Source: Desulfuromonadales bacterium
GTDB taxonomy: Bacteria > Desulfobacterota > Desulfuromonadia > Desulfuromonadales > BM103
DNA: 5,708 bases
Assembly (NCBI GenBank): GCA_030640215.1
Contig: DAOWJU010000267.1
Coordinates: 1 to 5,708 of the forward strand
Direction of reading: 5' to 3'
Of the stretch, positions 1-5,708 are shown piece by piece. The translations under genes and the position numbers were made by a program. The first letter of the stretch is position 1, and each line of letters starts with the position of its first letter. Under the pieces are notes generated by a model, which worked only from the letters and a program-made list of their open reading frames with translations, was not told the DNA's origin and ran no database searches.

Positions 1-471
1 AAGGGTGGTCACAAGATTATGACCATGGGGAACGGTGGCTCAGCAGCTGATGCGCAGCATTTTGCTGCGGAGATGGTCGGACGTTTTCTTCTGGAACGTA
101 AAGCCCTTCCGGCGATCGCACTGACAACTGATACGTCGATCCTGACGGCTGTTGGCAACGATTATGGTTTTGATGATGTGTTTAATCGTCAGGTTGAGGC
201 GCTTGCAAACCCTGGAGATGTTTTGATCGGTATCTCCACCAGCGGGAACTCTCTCAACATCAAACGGGCCCTTGAGTCTGGCAAAAACATTGGTGTCAGA
301 ACTGTTGGGTTACTCGGTCGAGATGGGGGCGAAATAGGTCCAATGGTTGACTTTAACCTGACGATCCCGAGTTCAGAAACCCCCAGAATTCAGGAAGCTC
401 ATCTGGTTATTATTCATATCCTTTGCGACTTGATTGAAAAAGGCCTGTTCGAGTCAGATAACTCTGTTTAA
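1..471 (+). CDS. gmhA: Phosphoheptose isomerase GmhA, 5'-truncated by window edge
   Basis: Sedoheptulose 7-phosphate isomerase, the first cytoplasmic step of ADP-heptose synthesis for the LPS inner core. The frame is open from base 1, so the ATG codons at 19 and 25 are internal. About 156 residues are present; with a family length near 192, roughly 40 N-terminal residues lie upstream. Numbered from the first codon in the window, the SIS-domain sugar-phosphate motif [15 protein letters not shown] is at 10-24 and the Ser/Thr loop GISTSGNS at 77-84. His20 and Glu24 align with the metal/catalytic pair His61/Glu65 of E. coli GmhA. Gln131 and His139, in [13 protein letters not shown], align with its Gln172/His180. 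All catalytic positions visible here are kept. The TAA stop is followed at once by a small hairpin and then the next gene, which suggests a shared transcript. Other SIS proteins such as DiaA are similar, but these residues and hldE downstream favour GmhA. Confidence 0.95.
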   Translation, partial: KGGHKIMTMGNGGSAADAQHFAAEMVGRFLLERKALPAIALTTDTSILTAVGNDYGFDDVFNRQVEALANPGDVLIGISTSGNSLNIKRALESGKNIGVRTVGLLGRDGGEIGPMVDFNLTIPSSETPRIQEAHLVIIHILCDLIEKGLFESDNSV

Positions 472-486
472 CTGAGCCCTGCTCAG
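472..486 (+). promoter_or_regulatory. Small hairpin overlapping the next gene's Shine-Dalgarno
   Basis: CTGAGC (472-477) and GCTCAG (481-486) form a perfect 6-bp stem around the loop CCT, immediately after the gmhA stop codon. The only plausible Shine-Dalgarno for the GTG start at 494 is AGG at 485-487, and two of its three bases sit in the stem. No T-run follows, so this does not look like an intrinsic terminator. Damping of translation, or an mRNA 3'-end stabiliser, is an inference from position alone. Confidence 0.4.
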
Positions 487-493
487 GCAAAAG

Positions 494-1180
494 GTGTACC
501 TGTCATTGAAGTCTTTTAGTCTTGATGAATATGAAGAATTAGTTGCCAAATCGGTTGTTTTGGAACAGGACAGACGCGGTATTAAGGTCCTGCAGACACC
601 TGAAGGGGCAATTGTTAAGTTATTTCGTCTCAAAAGACTTCTTTCTTCGGCGCTTTTAAAGTCCTACGCCTCAAGGTTTGTTGAGAATGCACGAGCACTA
701 AAAAAACTCGGCATAAAAACTGTTGAGGTCGAGGAGGTCCTCTACTGTAAATCAATCAAAAGAAAGCTGGTTTTTTATCAACCTGTACCGGGTCAGACTC
801 TCAGATATGTATTACAGAACTCGAGTAACACTGACGATGTCATGAAGAAATTCACCATCTTTTTGGCAGAATTGCACAACAAAGGCATTCTCTTCAGATC
901 AATTCATTTAAACAACGTGATTGTTTCTGACACTATGGACACACTGGGGTTGATCGATATCGCAGATATGAGAATCTATTCGAAAGGCCTTTCAAAAGAT
1001 ATGCGGATGAGAAACTTTCGGCATCTTACCAGATACAATGTGGACCAGGAGTCGATAAAGAGTTTTGGTGTAGACAGGTTTATGGACATATATTTCGAGG
1101 TGAGCCAATTGCCGGAATTATATAAAAAAGATTTTTTGACAGGAATCCAGCAACTGATGAGTGAGGGGGGCAAGGTATAG
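494..1180 (+). CDS. LPS kinase-like protein (InaA/WaaP superfamily), catalytic Asp replaced by Ser
   Basis: Predicted 228-residue cytoplasmic protein with a protein-kinase-like fold of the lipopolysaccharide kinase group. The start is GTG; an in-frame stop at 473-475 and no closer ATG leave it as the only good choice, with AGG at 485-487 six bases upstream. Visible landmarks are the ATP-binding lysine Lys42 in AIVKLF, a helix Glu near 64, the catalytic-loop region HNKGILFRSIHLNNVIV at 128-144, and the metal-binding Asp155 in GLIDIADM. The usual catalytic loop is H-x-D-x-H-x-x-N; here Ser136 stands at the Asp position while His138 and Asn141 remain. I recall an FRS-x-HL-x-N pattern in Pseudomonas proteins labelled toluene tolerance or core-LPS kinase-like, so this is probably a subfamily trait rather than a mutation. 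It may be a pseudokinase or use another base. The sampled 60-base lines are 32-38% GC, lower than the flanking heptose genes. The sulfotransferase start lies 1 base after its stop. Confidence 0.8.
   Translation: MYLSLKSFSLDEYEELVAKSVVLEQDRRGIKVLQTPEGAIVKLFRLKRLLSSALLKSYASRFVENARALKKLGIKTVEVEEVLYCKSIKRKLVFYQPVPGQTLRYVLQNSSNTDDVMKKFTIFLAELHNKGILFRSIHLNNVIVSDTMDTLGLIDIADMRIYSKGLSKDMRMRNFRHLTRYNVDQESIKSFGVDRFMDIYFEVSQLPELYKKDFLTGIQQLMSEGGKV
1172..1175 (+). promoter_or_regulatory. Ribosome binding site deciding the sulfotransferase start
   Basis: AAGG lies six bases before the ATG at 1182, with a G-rich GAGGGGGG just upstream at 1163-1170. This supports ATG 1182 over the in-frame GTG at 1161, which would add seven residues and overlap the upstream gene. 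It sits within the last codons of the kinase-like gene, consistent with translational coupling. Confidence 0.6.
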
Positions 1181-1181
1181 T

Positions 1182-2024
1182 ATGAAAAAGATAGTTTATA
1201 TCATGTCCTCCAATTATTCAGGGTCTCACTTCCTCTCTTTGATCATCGGGAGTCATTCGCATTTTCAGCATATCGGTGAAATAAAATGGCTGCGTAAGGA
1301 CAAAACAAAGGATAGCAGAGTCCTGTGCGGGATCTGTGGAGGGCATGAAGACTGCCCGGTTTTCTCCGGTATCTCGGCTGGAAAGATAGACAATGTTTAC
1401 GAAGATATCTTCTCAAATGTCGGTCCTGAAATCTTCGGTCTGGTTGACACCTCCAAAAAAACATTCTGGGCAGAACGTTTTCTTCAGGATCAAAGGTACG
1501 AAAAAAAGTTTATTCATCTGATTCGTGACCCTCGTGCTCTGGTGCGGCGCTGGTTCCTTGATGAAGAGAGGTCTTTATTGCAAGAGCGAATAAAGCTGAT
1601 GAAGTCTTCGCTACGTAACCTCAAGGTGGCCCTGTCAGGTGATAAACTCGATGTTTACGTCGGTAAATGGCTCAGGCAAAACTTGAAGATTGCTGATTTT
1701 ATTTCACAAAACCGGCTTGATGCTTTTACGGTCACGTATCACGACCTTGTCAAGCATGAAGATCAAACTCTTGCGAAACTCATGCAATGGTTGGGCTGTG
1801 AATACGAGCCTGGCCAGGCTGATTACTGGAATTTTACGCACCATGGTTCGACCAAGTCTGAATACGAATGGGTCAATCAGAAAAAGACCAAGCATTTTGA
1901 TTGCAGATGGAAAGATTCCTTGAATTCTGAGCAGCGGGAACGGGTGATAAATCACAAAGAAATCGTTGGTTTTCTTCAGCAAACTGGCATCAATATAGCG
2001 GAAGATGGTCTAACAGCTTATTGA
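1182..2024 (+). CDS. PAPS-dependent sulfotransferase family protein
   Basis: Predicted 280-residue sulfotransferase, transferring sulfate from PAPS to an acceptor that the sequence does not identify. The N-terminal strand-loop IVYIMSSNYSGSHFLSLIIGS (4-24) is the 5'-phosphosulfate-binding loop, with SGS at 13-15 in place of the commoner SGT. LVDTSKK at 87-93 matches the family's DxSK segment, and FIHLIRDPRALVRRW at 110-124 carries the 3'-phosphate-binding RDPRA motif. TYHDL (185-189), HHGS (220-223) and the C-terminal WKDSLNSEQRERV (243-255) also fit. A cysteine cluster C49-x2-C52-x5-C58 ending in CPVF resembles a C-x-CG...CPFW segment I recall from other bacterial members. No signal peptide or membrane segment is evident, so it is probably cytoplasmic. 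Lying between two LPS kinase-type genes, it may sulfate a core or O-antigen sugar. Family is confident; acceptor is inference. Confidence 0.85.
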   Translation: MKKIVYIMSSNYSGSHFLSLIIGSHSHFQHIGEIKWLRKDKTKDSRVLCGICGGHEDCPVFSGISAGKIDNVYEDIFSNVGPEIFGLVDTSKKTFWAERFLQDQRYEKKFIHLIRDPRALVRRWFLDEERSLLQERIKLMKSSLRNLKVALSGDKLDVYVGKWLRQNLKIADFISQNRLDAFTVTYHDLVKHEDQTLAKLMQWLGCEYEPGQADYWNFTHHGSTKSEYEWVNQKKTKHFDCRWKDSLNSEQRERVINHKEIVGFLQQTGINIAEDGLTAY

Positions 2025-2025
2025 C

Positions 2026-2044
2026 AGACTACATAAAGTAGTCT
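2026..2044 (+). other. Intergenic hairpin after the sulfotransferase gene
   Basis: AGACTAC (2026-2032) and GTAGTCT (2038-2044) form a perfect 7-bp stem with loop ATAAA, starting one base after the sulfotransferase stop codon. The bases that follow (CCGTACTGAATTTCC) contain no T-run, so a strong intrinsic terminator is unlikely. It may be an mRNA-end stabiliser, an attenuation element or chance. The rest of the 47-base spacer shows no clear promoter and no clear Shine-Dalgarno for the gene at 2072. Confidence 0.4.
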
Positions 2045-2071
2045 CCGTACTGAATTTCCAGCCAACTAAAA

Positions 2072-3499
2072 ATGAAAACATTGACAAATACTTTACCCAT
2101 CACAGTTTCTCTGAATAATTCCACAGAAGAAAGCTCCATTCAGTGCGAGCGACTGTTGCGAAACCTGCCAGCGAAACGTCTGGTATACAAAGGCTCATGG
2201 CAACAGCGTTCCGTGATTATCAAAATGTTTCTCGATCCTAAAAGCGCCCGTCGTCACTGGGCCAGAGAAAAATCCGGAGTCAAAGCGCTGAATGATGCTC
2301 GTGTTGCTACCCCGGAGCTTCTGTTCTCTGGAGAACTTGATGACGGCATTCCGGTTTTGGTCTTCGATTTCTTGCCTCATGCACAGACTGCCTTGGAAGT
2401 CTGGCACAACTTAACAAATTTGGATCAGAGAGCCAGCTTTCTCCATCAACTCGTTGGAATAGTTGCTGGTTTACATGACGCTGGCCTAGTGCAAGAGGAT
2501 CTGCATCTGGAGAACTTTCTGGTTTCAGGCCAGCAACTCTATGCCATCGATGGTGATGCCATCCGTCTCAGAAATAAAGACAAACCACTTGATCTCAACT
2601 CCAGCAGCAAAAACCTGGCGCTCCTCTTTGCCCAACTGTCTCCAAAGTACGATTCACTGTTGGAGTCAGCGGCGTTGCACTATGCAAGTCAACGCAACAT
2701 GGCAGGGCCTCAACTGTTGGATCAGTTGAAGCTGGATCTGCCGAAAGTCCGTCGCAAACGGTGCCATAAATATATCGAAAAATGCTACCGGACTTGTAGC
2801 GAGTTTATCCGGTCACAGAGTACAAGAGAGGTCTCACTCTCTCGCCGAGACGCACAAGGAGAAACCCTGAGTCGTCTCCTTAACGATCCGGATGCTTTCA
2901 TGCGTCACGGAGAGCTGCTCAAGGATGGCAATTCGACTACGGTTGTTCGCGTCCAGCTTGATGGCTGCGACTGGGTCATCAAACGCTATAATATTAAGAA
3001 CCCGTGGCATGCTCTGAGTCGCTGTTTTCGACCCACTCGCGCGTGGATCTCCTGGGGCAATGCCCACCTCCTGAAAATTTCCGGTATCGCAACCCCACGG
3101 GCAATTGCCGTGATTGAAAAACGTATTGGTCCTTTACGCTCCACGGGGTATTATGTTTGCGATTTTGTTGCCGGATTGCATGCCGAAGACTTTTTTCAGG
3201 ATGAGACACTGGCGGCCGCTACTAAAGAGCGGGTAGCGGAAAACTTTGTCCAGCTGTTCAGCTTGTTCCATCAGCTCCTTATCAGCCACGGTGACTGTAA
3301 GGCAACAAATTTTCTGCTCAAGAACAATGAACCCTGGGTGCTTGATCTTGACGCCATGCACGAGTGTTCGTCCCCTGCACGTTTTCAGAAACTTTTTCAG
3401 GTGGATAGAGAGCGCTTTTTGCGTAACTGGAAGTCGCAGCCTGAATTGCAGCTATGGTTTGATAAACATCTGCCTGGCAAGTATAAGAAAAAGCCATAA
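2072..3499 (+). CDS. Tandem-domain lipopolysaccharide kinase (two InaA/WaaP-type kinase domains)
   Basis: Predicted 475-residue cytoplasmic protein with two kinase-like domains, likely ATP-dependent phosphorylation of LPS core sugar. Domain 1 (about 30-210) has Lys51 in VIIKMF, Glu66, the catalytic loop HDAGLVQEDLHLENFL (135-150) with Asp143 and Asn148, and the metal-binding segment IDGD (159-162). Domain 2 (about 270-460) has Lys304 in WVIKRY, the loop HGDCKATNFLL (406-416) with Asp408 and Asn413, and VLDLDAM (423-429). Both domains keep the Lys, loop Asp, Asn and metal Asp, so neither looks dead. A basic stretch, KVRRKRCHKY (225-234), lies in the linker. I recall a similar-sized kinase in the Pseudomonas core-LPS cluster (WapQ), but not firmly enough to give the symbol. 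ATG 2072 lacks a good Shine-Dalgarno; an in-frame TGA at 2051-2053 and domain 1 beginning soon after leave few alternatives. The C-terminus ends in a Lys-rich tail. The acceptor is unknown; heptose is a reasonable inference from the flanking heptose genes. Confidence 0.85.
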   Translation: MKTLTNTLPITVSLNNSTEESSIQCERLLRNLPAKRLVYKGSWQQRSVIIKMFLDPKSARRHWAREKSGVKALNDARVATPELLFSGELDDGIPVLVFDFLPHAQTALEVWHNLTNLDQRASFLHQLVGIVAGLHDAGLVQEDLHLENFLVSGQQLYAIDGDAIRLRNKDKPLDLNSSSKNLALLFAQLSPKYDSLLESAALHYASQRNMAGPQLLDQLKLDLPKVRRKRCHKYIEKCYRTCSEFIRSQSTREVSLSRRDAQGETLSRLLNDPDAFMRHGELLKDGNSTTVVRVQLDGCDWVIKRYNIKNPWHALSRCFRPTRAWISWGNAHLLKISGIATPRAIAVIEKRIGPLRSTGYYVCDFVAGLHAEDFFQDETLAAATKERVAENFVQLFSLFHQLLISHGDCKATNFLLKNNEPWVLDLDAMHECSSPARFQKLFQVDRERFLRNWKSQPELQLWFDKHLPGKYKKKP

Positions 3500-3518
3500 T
3501 GCAAGATTGAATCGTGCA
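3500..3518 (+). promoter_or_regulatory. Imperfect 19-bp palindrome before the unknown gene
   Basis: The sequence reads TGCA-A-GATT-G-AATC-G-TGCA, symmetric about base 3509, with one mismatched pair out of nine. It starts at the last base before TGCA in the spacer just after the tandem-kinase stop codon. The same TGCAAGAT can also pair with ATCTTTGCA at 3527-3535 around a one-base bulge. It could be a protein-binding dyad or an RNA hairpin. By a rough estimate, a dyad this good could occur by chance about once in a window this size, so confidence is low. Confidence 0.25.
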
Positions 3519-3537
3519 GAGAAGTGATCTTTGCAGC

Positions 3538-3542
3538 GAGGA
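3538..3542 (+). promoter_or_regulatory. Ribosome binding site deciding the start at 3547
   Basis: GAGGA lies four bases before ATG 3547. The in-frame GTG at 3514 has no comparable signal and would add 11 residues (starting MQRSDLCSEDA) that look like untranslated spacer. The protein from ATG 3547 begins MKRYNPIDTSAIKTYSI, which resembles how I recall family members starting. Confidence 0.65.
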
Positions 3543-3546
3543 TGCT

Positions 3547-4506
3547 ATGAAGAGATACAACCCGATCGACACATCAGCAATTAAAACCTATTCCATCAAA
3601 ACTCGCGACAACAAGGTTAACGTCGGAGAGCATTTTGCGAAACCTGTTGAGACTGGCATGACCTGCGCGGGCCTTCTCGATGCCATGCCACGTTTACTGG
3701 CTGCCGATTCTATGCGTGCCGTGGTCGACAGGATTGTTCAGGCCAGGGCAAAAGGACGTCCAGTTGTTTTGGCCATGGGTGGCCATGTCATCAAGTGCGG
3801 TCTGCAACCGATCTTAAAAGCCCTTATCGAAGCTGATGTGATCACAGCCGTCGCCATGAATGGTTCAGCGGCAATTCACGATTTCGAAGTCTCTTTGGTT
3901 GGAGCAACCTCTGAAGAGGTCGGTGACGTTCTGCATTCCGGTGATTTCGGTTTCTCTGATGAAACCGGCAGCGGTATGAATCGGGCGCTTAAAGCTGGCT
4001 TGGAGAAAGGAATCGGTTTTGGTCAGGCCATAGGTGAATGGATTATCGATCACCAGCATCCGTGCAGAGAGTACAGCTTGCTTGCCACCTGTGTTGAAAA
4101 TGGCTTACCGGTGACAGCCCATGTCGCAATGGGTACGGACATCATTCATCAACACCCTGAAATGGATGGGTCGGTAACCGGTGAGATGAGCTTTCGCGAT
4201 TTTAAGCTGATTACTGCTGTGGTCGCCGATCTTGGTGATGGCGGTGTCTGGCTCAATGTCGGTTCGGCTGTCATCATGCCAGAAGTTTTTCTAAAAGCCC
4301 TGTCCATTGCCCAGAACCTCGGTCACCACGTCGATAACTTCACGACGGCCAACTTCGATATGAACCAGCACTATCGGCCAATGCAGAATGTCGTCAAGAG
4401 GCCCACATCTGGTAGCGGCAAAGGCTATTCGATTATCGGCCATCATGAAATCAATATCCCGCTATTAGCTGTAGCGATTCTTGATAAAATCGGCAAGGGA
4501 GCCTGA
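3547..4506 (+). CDS. Conserved protein of unknown function, possibly deoxyhypusine synthase-like
   Basis: Predicted 319-residue soluble protein; I do not know its function. The middle looks like an alpha/beta nucleotide-binding fold: RPVVLAMGGHVIKCGLQPIL (71-90), then AVAMNGSAAIHDFE (101-114), GATSEEV (119-125), GDFGFSDETGSGMN (132-145) and GTDIIHQHPEMDG (196-208). Towards the end, DFKLITAVVADLGDGGVWLNVGSAVIMPE is followed by FTTANFDMNQHYRPMQNVVKRP (265-286). The NGSAAIHDFE-type segment recalls the TGAN-x-x-HD segment of deoxyhypusine synthase-like proteins, which bind NAD; the match is faint, and bacteria lack the usual eIF5A target. No membrane segment or signal peptide is visible. It ends 3 bases before hldE and its last codons supply hldE's Shine-Dalgarno, so the two are probably co-translated. 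I recall similar genes near heptose or PfkB-type sugar kinase genes in Geobacter relatives. A role in making or tuning sugar precursors is inference only. Confidence 0.7.
   Translation: MKRYNPIDTSAIKTYSIKTRDNKVNVGEHFAKPVETGMTCAGLLDAMPRLLAADSMRAVVDRIVQARAKGRPVVLAMGGHVIKCGLQPILKALIEADVITAVAMNGSAAIHDFEVSLVGATSEEVGDVLHSGDFGFSDETGSGMNRALKAGLEKGIGFGQAIGEWIIDHQHPCREYSLLATCVENGLPVTAHVAMGTDIIHQHPEMDGSVTGEMSFRDFKLITAVVADLGDGGVWLNVGSAVIMPEVFLKALSIAQNLGHHVDNFTTANFDMNQHYRPMQNVVKRPTSGSGKGYSIIGHHEINIPLLAVAILDKIGKGA
4495..4501 (+). promoter_or_regulatory. Ribosome binding site of hldE inside the upstream gene
   Basis: AAGGGAG lies eight bases before ATG 4510 and within the last codons of the unknown gene, whose TGA is at 4504-4506. 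This fixes the hldE start and points to translational coupling of the two genes. Confidence 0.75.
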
Positions 4507-4509
4507 CGA

Positions 4510-5708
4510 ATGAACATCGATCGCTTGTTGATAGAATCGTTTCTTGAGGGTGTCGCCAAGACCAGGGCCTTGGTCATTGGTGATTTGATGCTTGATGAGT
4601 ATGTTTGGGGTGCCGTAGATCGGATCAGTCCTGAAGCGCCGGTCCAGGTCGTTGAGGTTAAGCGTAAGGAGCTGCGTCTTGGCGGTGCCGGCAATGTGAT
4701 CAATAACCTGTTGACCCTTAATTGTCAGGTCGATGTGATCAGTGTTGTCGGTGAAGACGATGATGGCCAGTTTTTGCTCCGGCGGCTTAAAGAACGCGGT
4801 GTGCAGAAGCATGGTGTTTTCAGCCAGCAAGGGCGGGTGACCAGTCGGAAAACCAGGGTGTTTGCCAGCAACCAGCAGATTGTCAGGATTGATCAGGAAA
4901 CCAAGGCGGACATCTCTGCTGAGAGTGAAAAACTCATTCTCTCTCATGTTAAAGCTGCGGTCTCCAGTCTCGACGTTATTTTCCTGTCTGATTACCAAAA
5001 GGGTGTGCTGACTGATCGCCTTCTCAAAGAAGTGATTGCTATCGGAGATGAGGCAAATGTACCTGTACTCGTTGACCCTAAGGGTGATGATTATCGCAAG
5101 TACCAAGGTGCGACTCTGCTGACTCCGAACCGTAAGGAGGCCCAACAGGCGACTGGCATCATGATTACGGATGAGGCCTCTCTGCTTGAGGCAGGACGTG
5201 CACTGGTCACCGAGCTTGAATTGGAAGCGTTGGTTCTGACTCGCAGCGAGCAGGGGATGACGGTCTTCTCGGCAACCGGAGAGATTCATCTGCCAACGGT
5301 GGCCCGTGAGGTGTATGACGTTTCCGGGGCAGGGGATACGGTACTCTCTCTCTTCGGGCTGGGTATGGCCCAAAAACTTCCGCTTGAGTACTCTGCAGCT
5401 CTAGCTAACCTTGGCGCTGGCATTGTCGTTGGTAAGGTCGGCACCTCAACGGTCAGTGCCCAGGAAATGCTGGCCGTTGTTGGTTTACAACATTCCGACG
5501 CTGATCATAAAATTACCACTACACCGTTATTGAAAAATATTCTCGTGGGGGAGAGACAGAAAGGGCGGACCGTTGTCTTTACAAACGGCTGCTTCGACCT
5601 TCTGCATGTCGGTCATGTCAAGTATCTGCAGGCGGCCAGGCAACTTGGCGATTTGCTGGTGCTGGGTCTTAATTCAGATGCTTCGATAGAACGTCTGAAA
5701 GGCCCCTC
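4510..5708 (+). CDS. hldE: Bifunctional heptose 7-phosphate kinase / heptose 1-phosphate adenylyltransferase HldE, 3'-truncated by window edge
   Basis: Two-step enzyme of ADP-heptose synthesis: it phosphorylates D-glycero-D-manno-heptose 7-phosphate at C1 and later transfers AMP to the heptose 1-phosphate. The frame runs without a stop from ATG 4510 to the window end, 399 complete codons; HldE proteins are usually about 475-490 residues, so some 80 are missing. The PfkB/ribokinase-type domain (about 1-325) shows [11 protein letters not shown] (24-34), [11 protein letters not shown] (38-48), LGGAGNV (57-63), SDYQKGVL (160-167), VDPKG (188-192), TPNRKEA (205-211) and the anion-hole/catalytic motif DVSGAGDT (270-277) with base Asp276. 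A linker (about 326-352) leads to the cytidylyltransferase-like domain with [17 protein letters not shown] (357-373), containing HVGH at 366-369, and [11 protein letters not shown] (388-398). All visible catalytic motifs are intact. It sits 3 bases after the unknown gene. The presence of both domains makes it HldE rather than separate HldA/HldC. Confidence 0.97.
   Translation, partial: MNIDRLLIESFLEGVAKTRALVIGDLMLDEYVWGAVDRISPEAPVQVVEVKRKELRLGGAGNVINNLLTLNCQVDVISVVGEDDDGQFLLRRLKERGVQKHGVFSQQGRVTSRKTRVFASNQQIVRIDQETKADISAESEKLILSHVKAAVSSLDVIFLSDYQKGVLTDRLLKEVIAIGDEANVPVLVDPKGDDYRKYQGATLLTPNRKEAQQATGIMITDEASLLEAGRALVTELELEALVLTRSEQGMTVFSATGEIHLPTVAREVYDVSGAGDTVLSLFGLGMAQKLPLEYSAALANLGAGIVVGKVGTSTVSAQEMLAVVGLQHSDADHKITTTPLLKNILVGERQKGRTVVFTNGCFDLLHVGHVKYLQAARQLGDLLVLGLNSDASIERLKGP

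Noticed and set aside
1124..1137. AAAAAA-GA-TTTTTT inverted repeat near the end of the kinase-like gene, as a terminator
   Set aside because: An all-A/T stem with a two-base loop inside a coding sequence (encoding YKKDFL) cannot form a stable terminator hairpin.
1161..1181. GTG start seven codons upstream of the sulfotransferase ATG
   Set aside because: It would overlap the upstream gene, and the added residues (MRGARYS) encode the G-rich ribosome-binding region itself. ATG 1182 has AAGG at the right distance.
1500..1508. Run of seven A followed by G in the sulfotransferase as a possible slippage site
   Set aside because: The frame reads straight through with family motifs on both sides (SKK before, RDPRA after), and no alternative frame gives a sensible product.
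1690..1923. Short overlapping open frames inside the sulfotransferase, tandem kinase and unknown genes, on both strands
   Set aside because: All are under about 95 codons, fully inside genes with recognisable motifs, and have no domain signatures.
2021..2049. TTGACA at 2021-2026 as a -35 box for the tandem kinase
   Set aside because: No -10-like hexamer at 16-18 bases downstream (sequence there is around CTCCGTA). TTGACA at 2081 and at 1136 also lack a -10 partner and lie inside genes.
3514..3546. GTG start 11 codons upstream of the unknown gene's ATG
   Set aside because: No Shine-Dalgarno for it, while GAGGA sits just before ATG 3547.
4465..5373. 302-codon open frame on the - strand opposite hldE
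   Set aside because: It lies antisense to a clear HldE with all its motifs. Its translation shows no recognisable domain and it has no fitting context, so it is best explained as a codon-bias shadow.

Overview
The window is one strand-uniform gene run: six genes, all on the + strand, with spacers of 1 to 47 bases. It belongs to a lipopolysaccharide (LPS) inner-core heptose locus of a Gram-negative bacterium. The first and last genes encode two enzymes of ADP-L-glycero-beta-D-manno-heptose synthesis: GmhA (5' end outside the window) and bifunctional HldE (3' end outside the window). Overall base composition is moderate. The gmhA / unknown gene / hldE arrangement reminds me of Desulfuromonadales (Geobacter/Desulfuromonas relatives). 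The two LPS-kinase-type genes also resemble ones I recall from Pseudomonas core-LPS clusters. The taxon is therefore a guess; the Gram-negative LPS context is not.

Layout. 1-471: gmhA, C-terminal part. 494-1180: small LPS-kinase-like protein with Ser where the catalytic Asp is expected. 1182-2024: PAPS-type sulfotransferase. 2072-3499: protein with two LPS-kinase (InaA/WaaP-type) domains in tandem. 3547-4506: conserved protein of unknown function with faint resemblance to deoxyhypusine synthase. 4510 to the end: hldE, reading through the kinase domain and into the nucleotidyltransferase domain. No gene-free stretch exceeds 47 bases, and I see no RNA gene, mobile element, CRISPR array or clear promoter.

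How the genes may work together. GmhA converts sedoheptulose 7-phosphate to D-glycero-D-manno-heptose 7-phosphate. HldE phosphorylates C1 and, after GmhB (not in the window) removes the C7 phosphate, adds AMP. The three genes in between look like a decoration cassette: one tandem kinase, one kinase-like protein and one sulfotransferase. Together they could place phosphate and sulfate on the heptose/core region. The first of them is clearly AT-richer than the heptose genes in the lines I counted, which fits insertion into an older heptose operon. The unknown gene ends 3 bases before hldE and carries hldE's ribosome binding site, so its product probably acts with or alongside the heptose pathway.

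Small structures worth noting are a hairpin between gmhA and the first kinase-like gene that overlaps its Shine-Dalgarno sequence, a hairpin just after the sulfotransferase stop codon, and an imperfect palindrome before the unknown gene.
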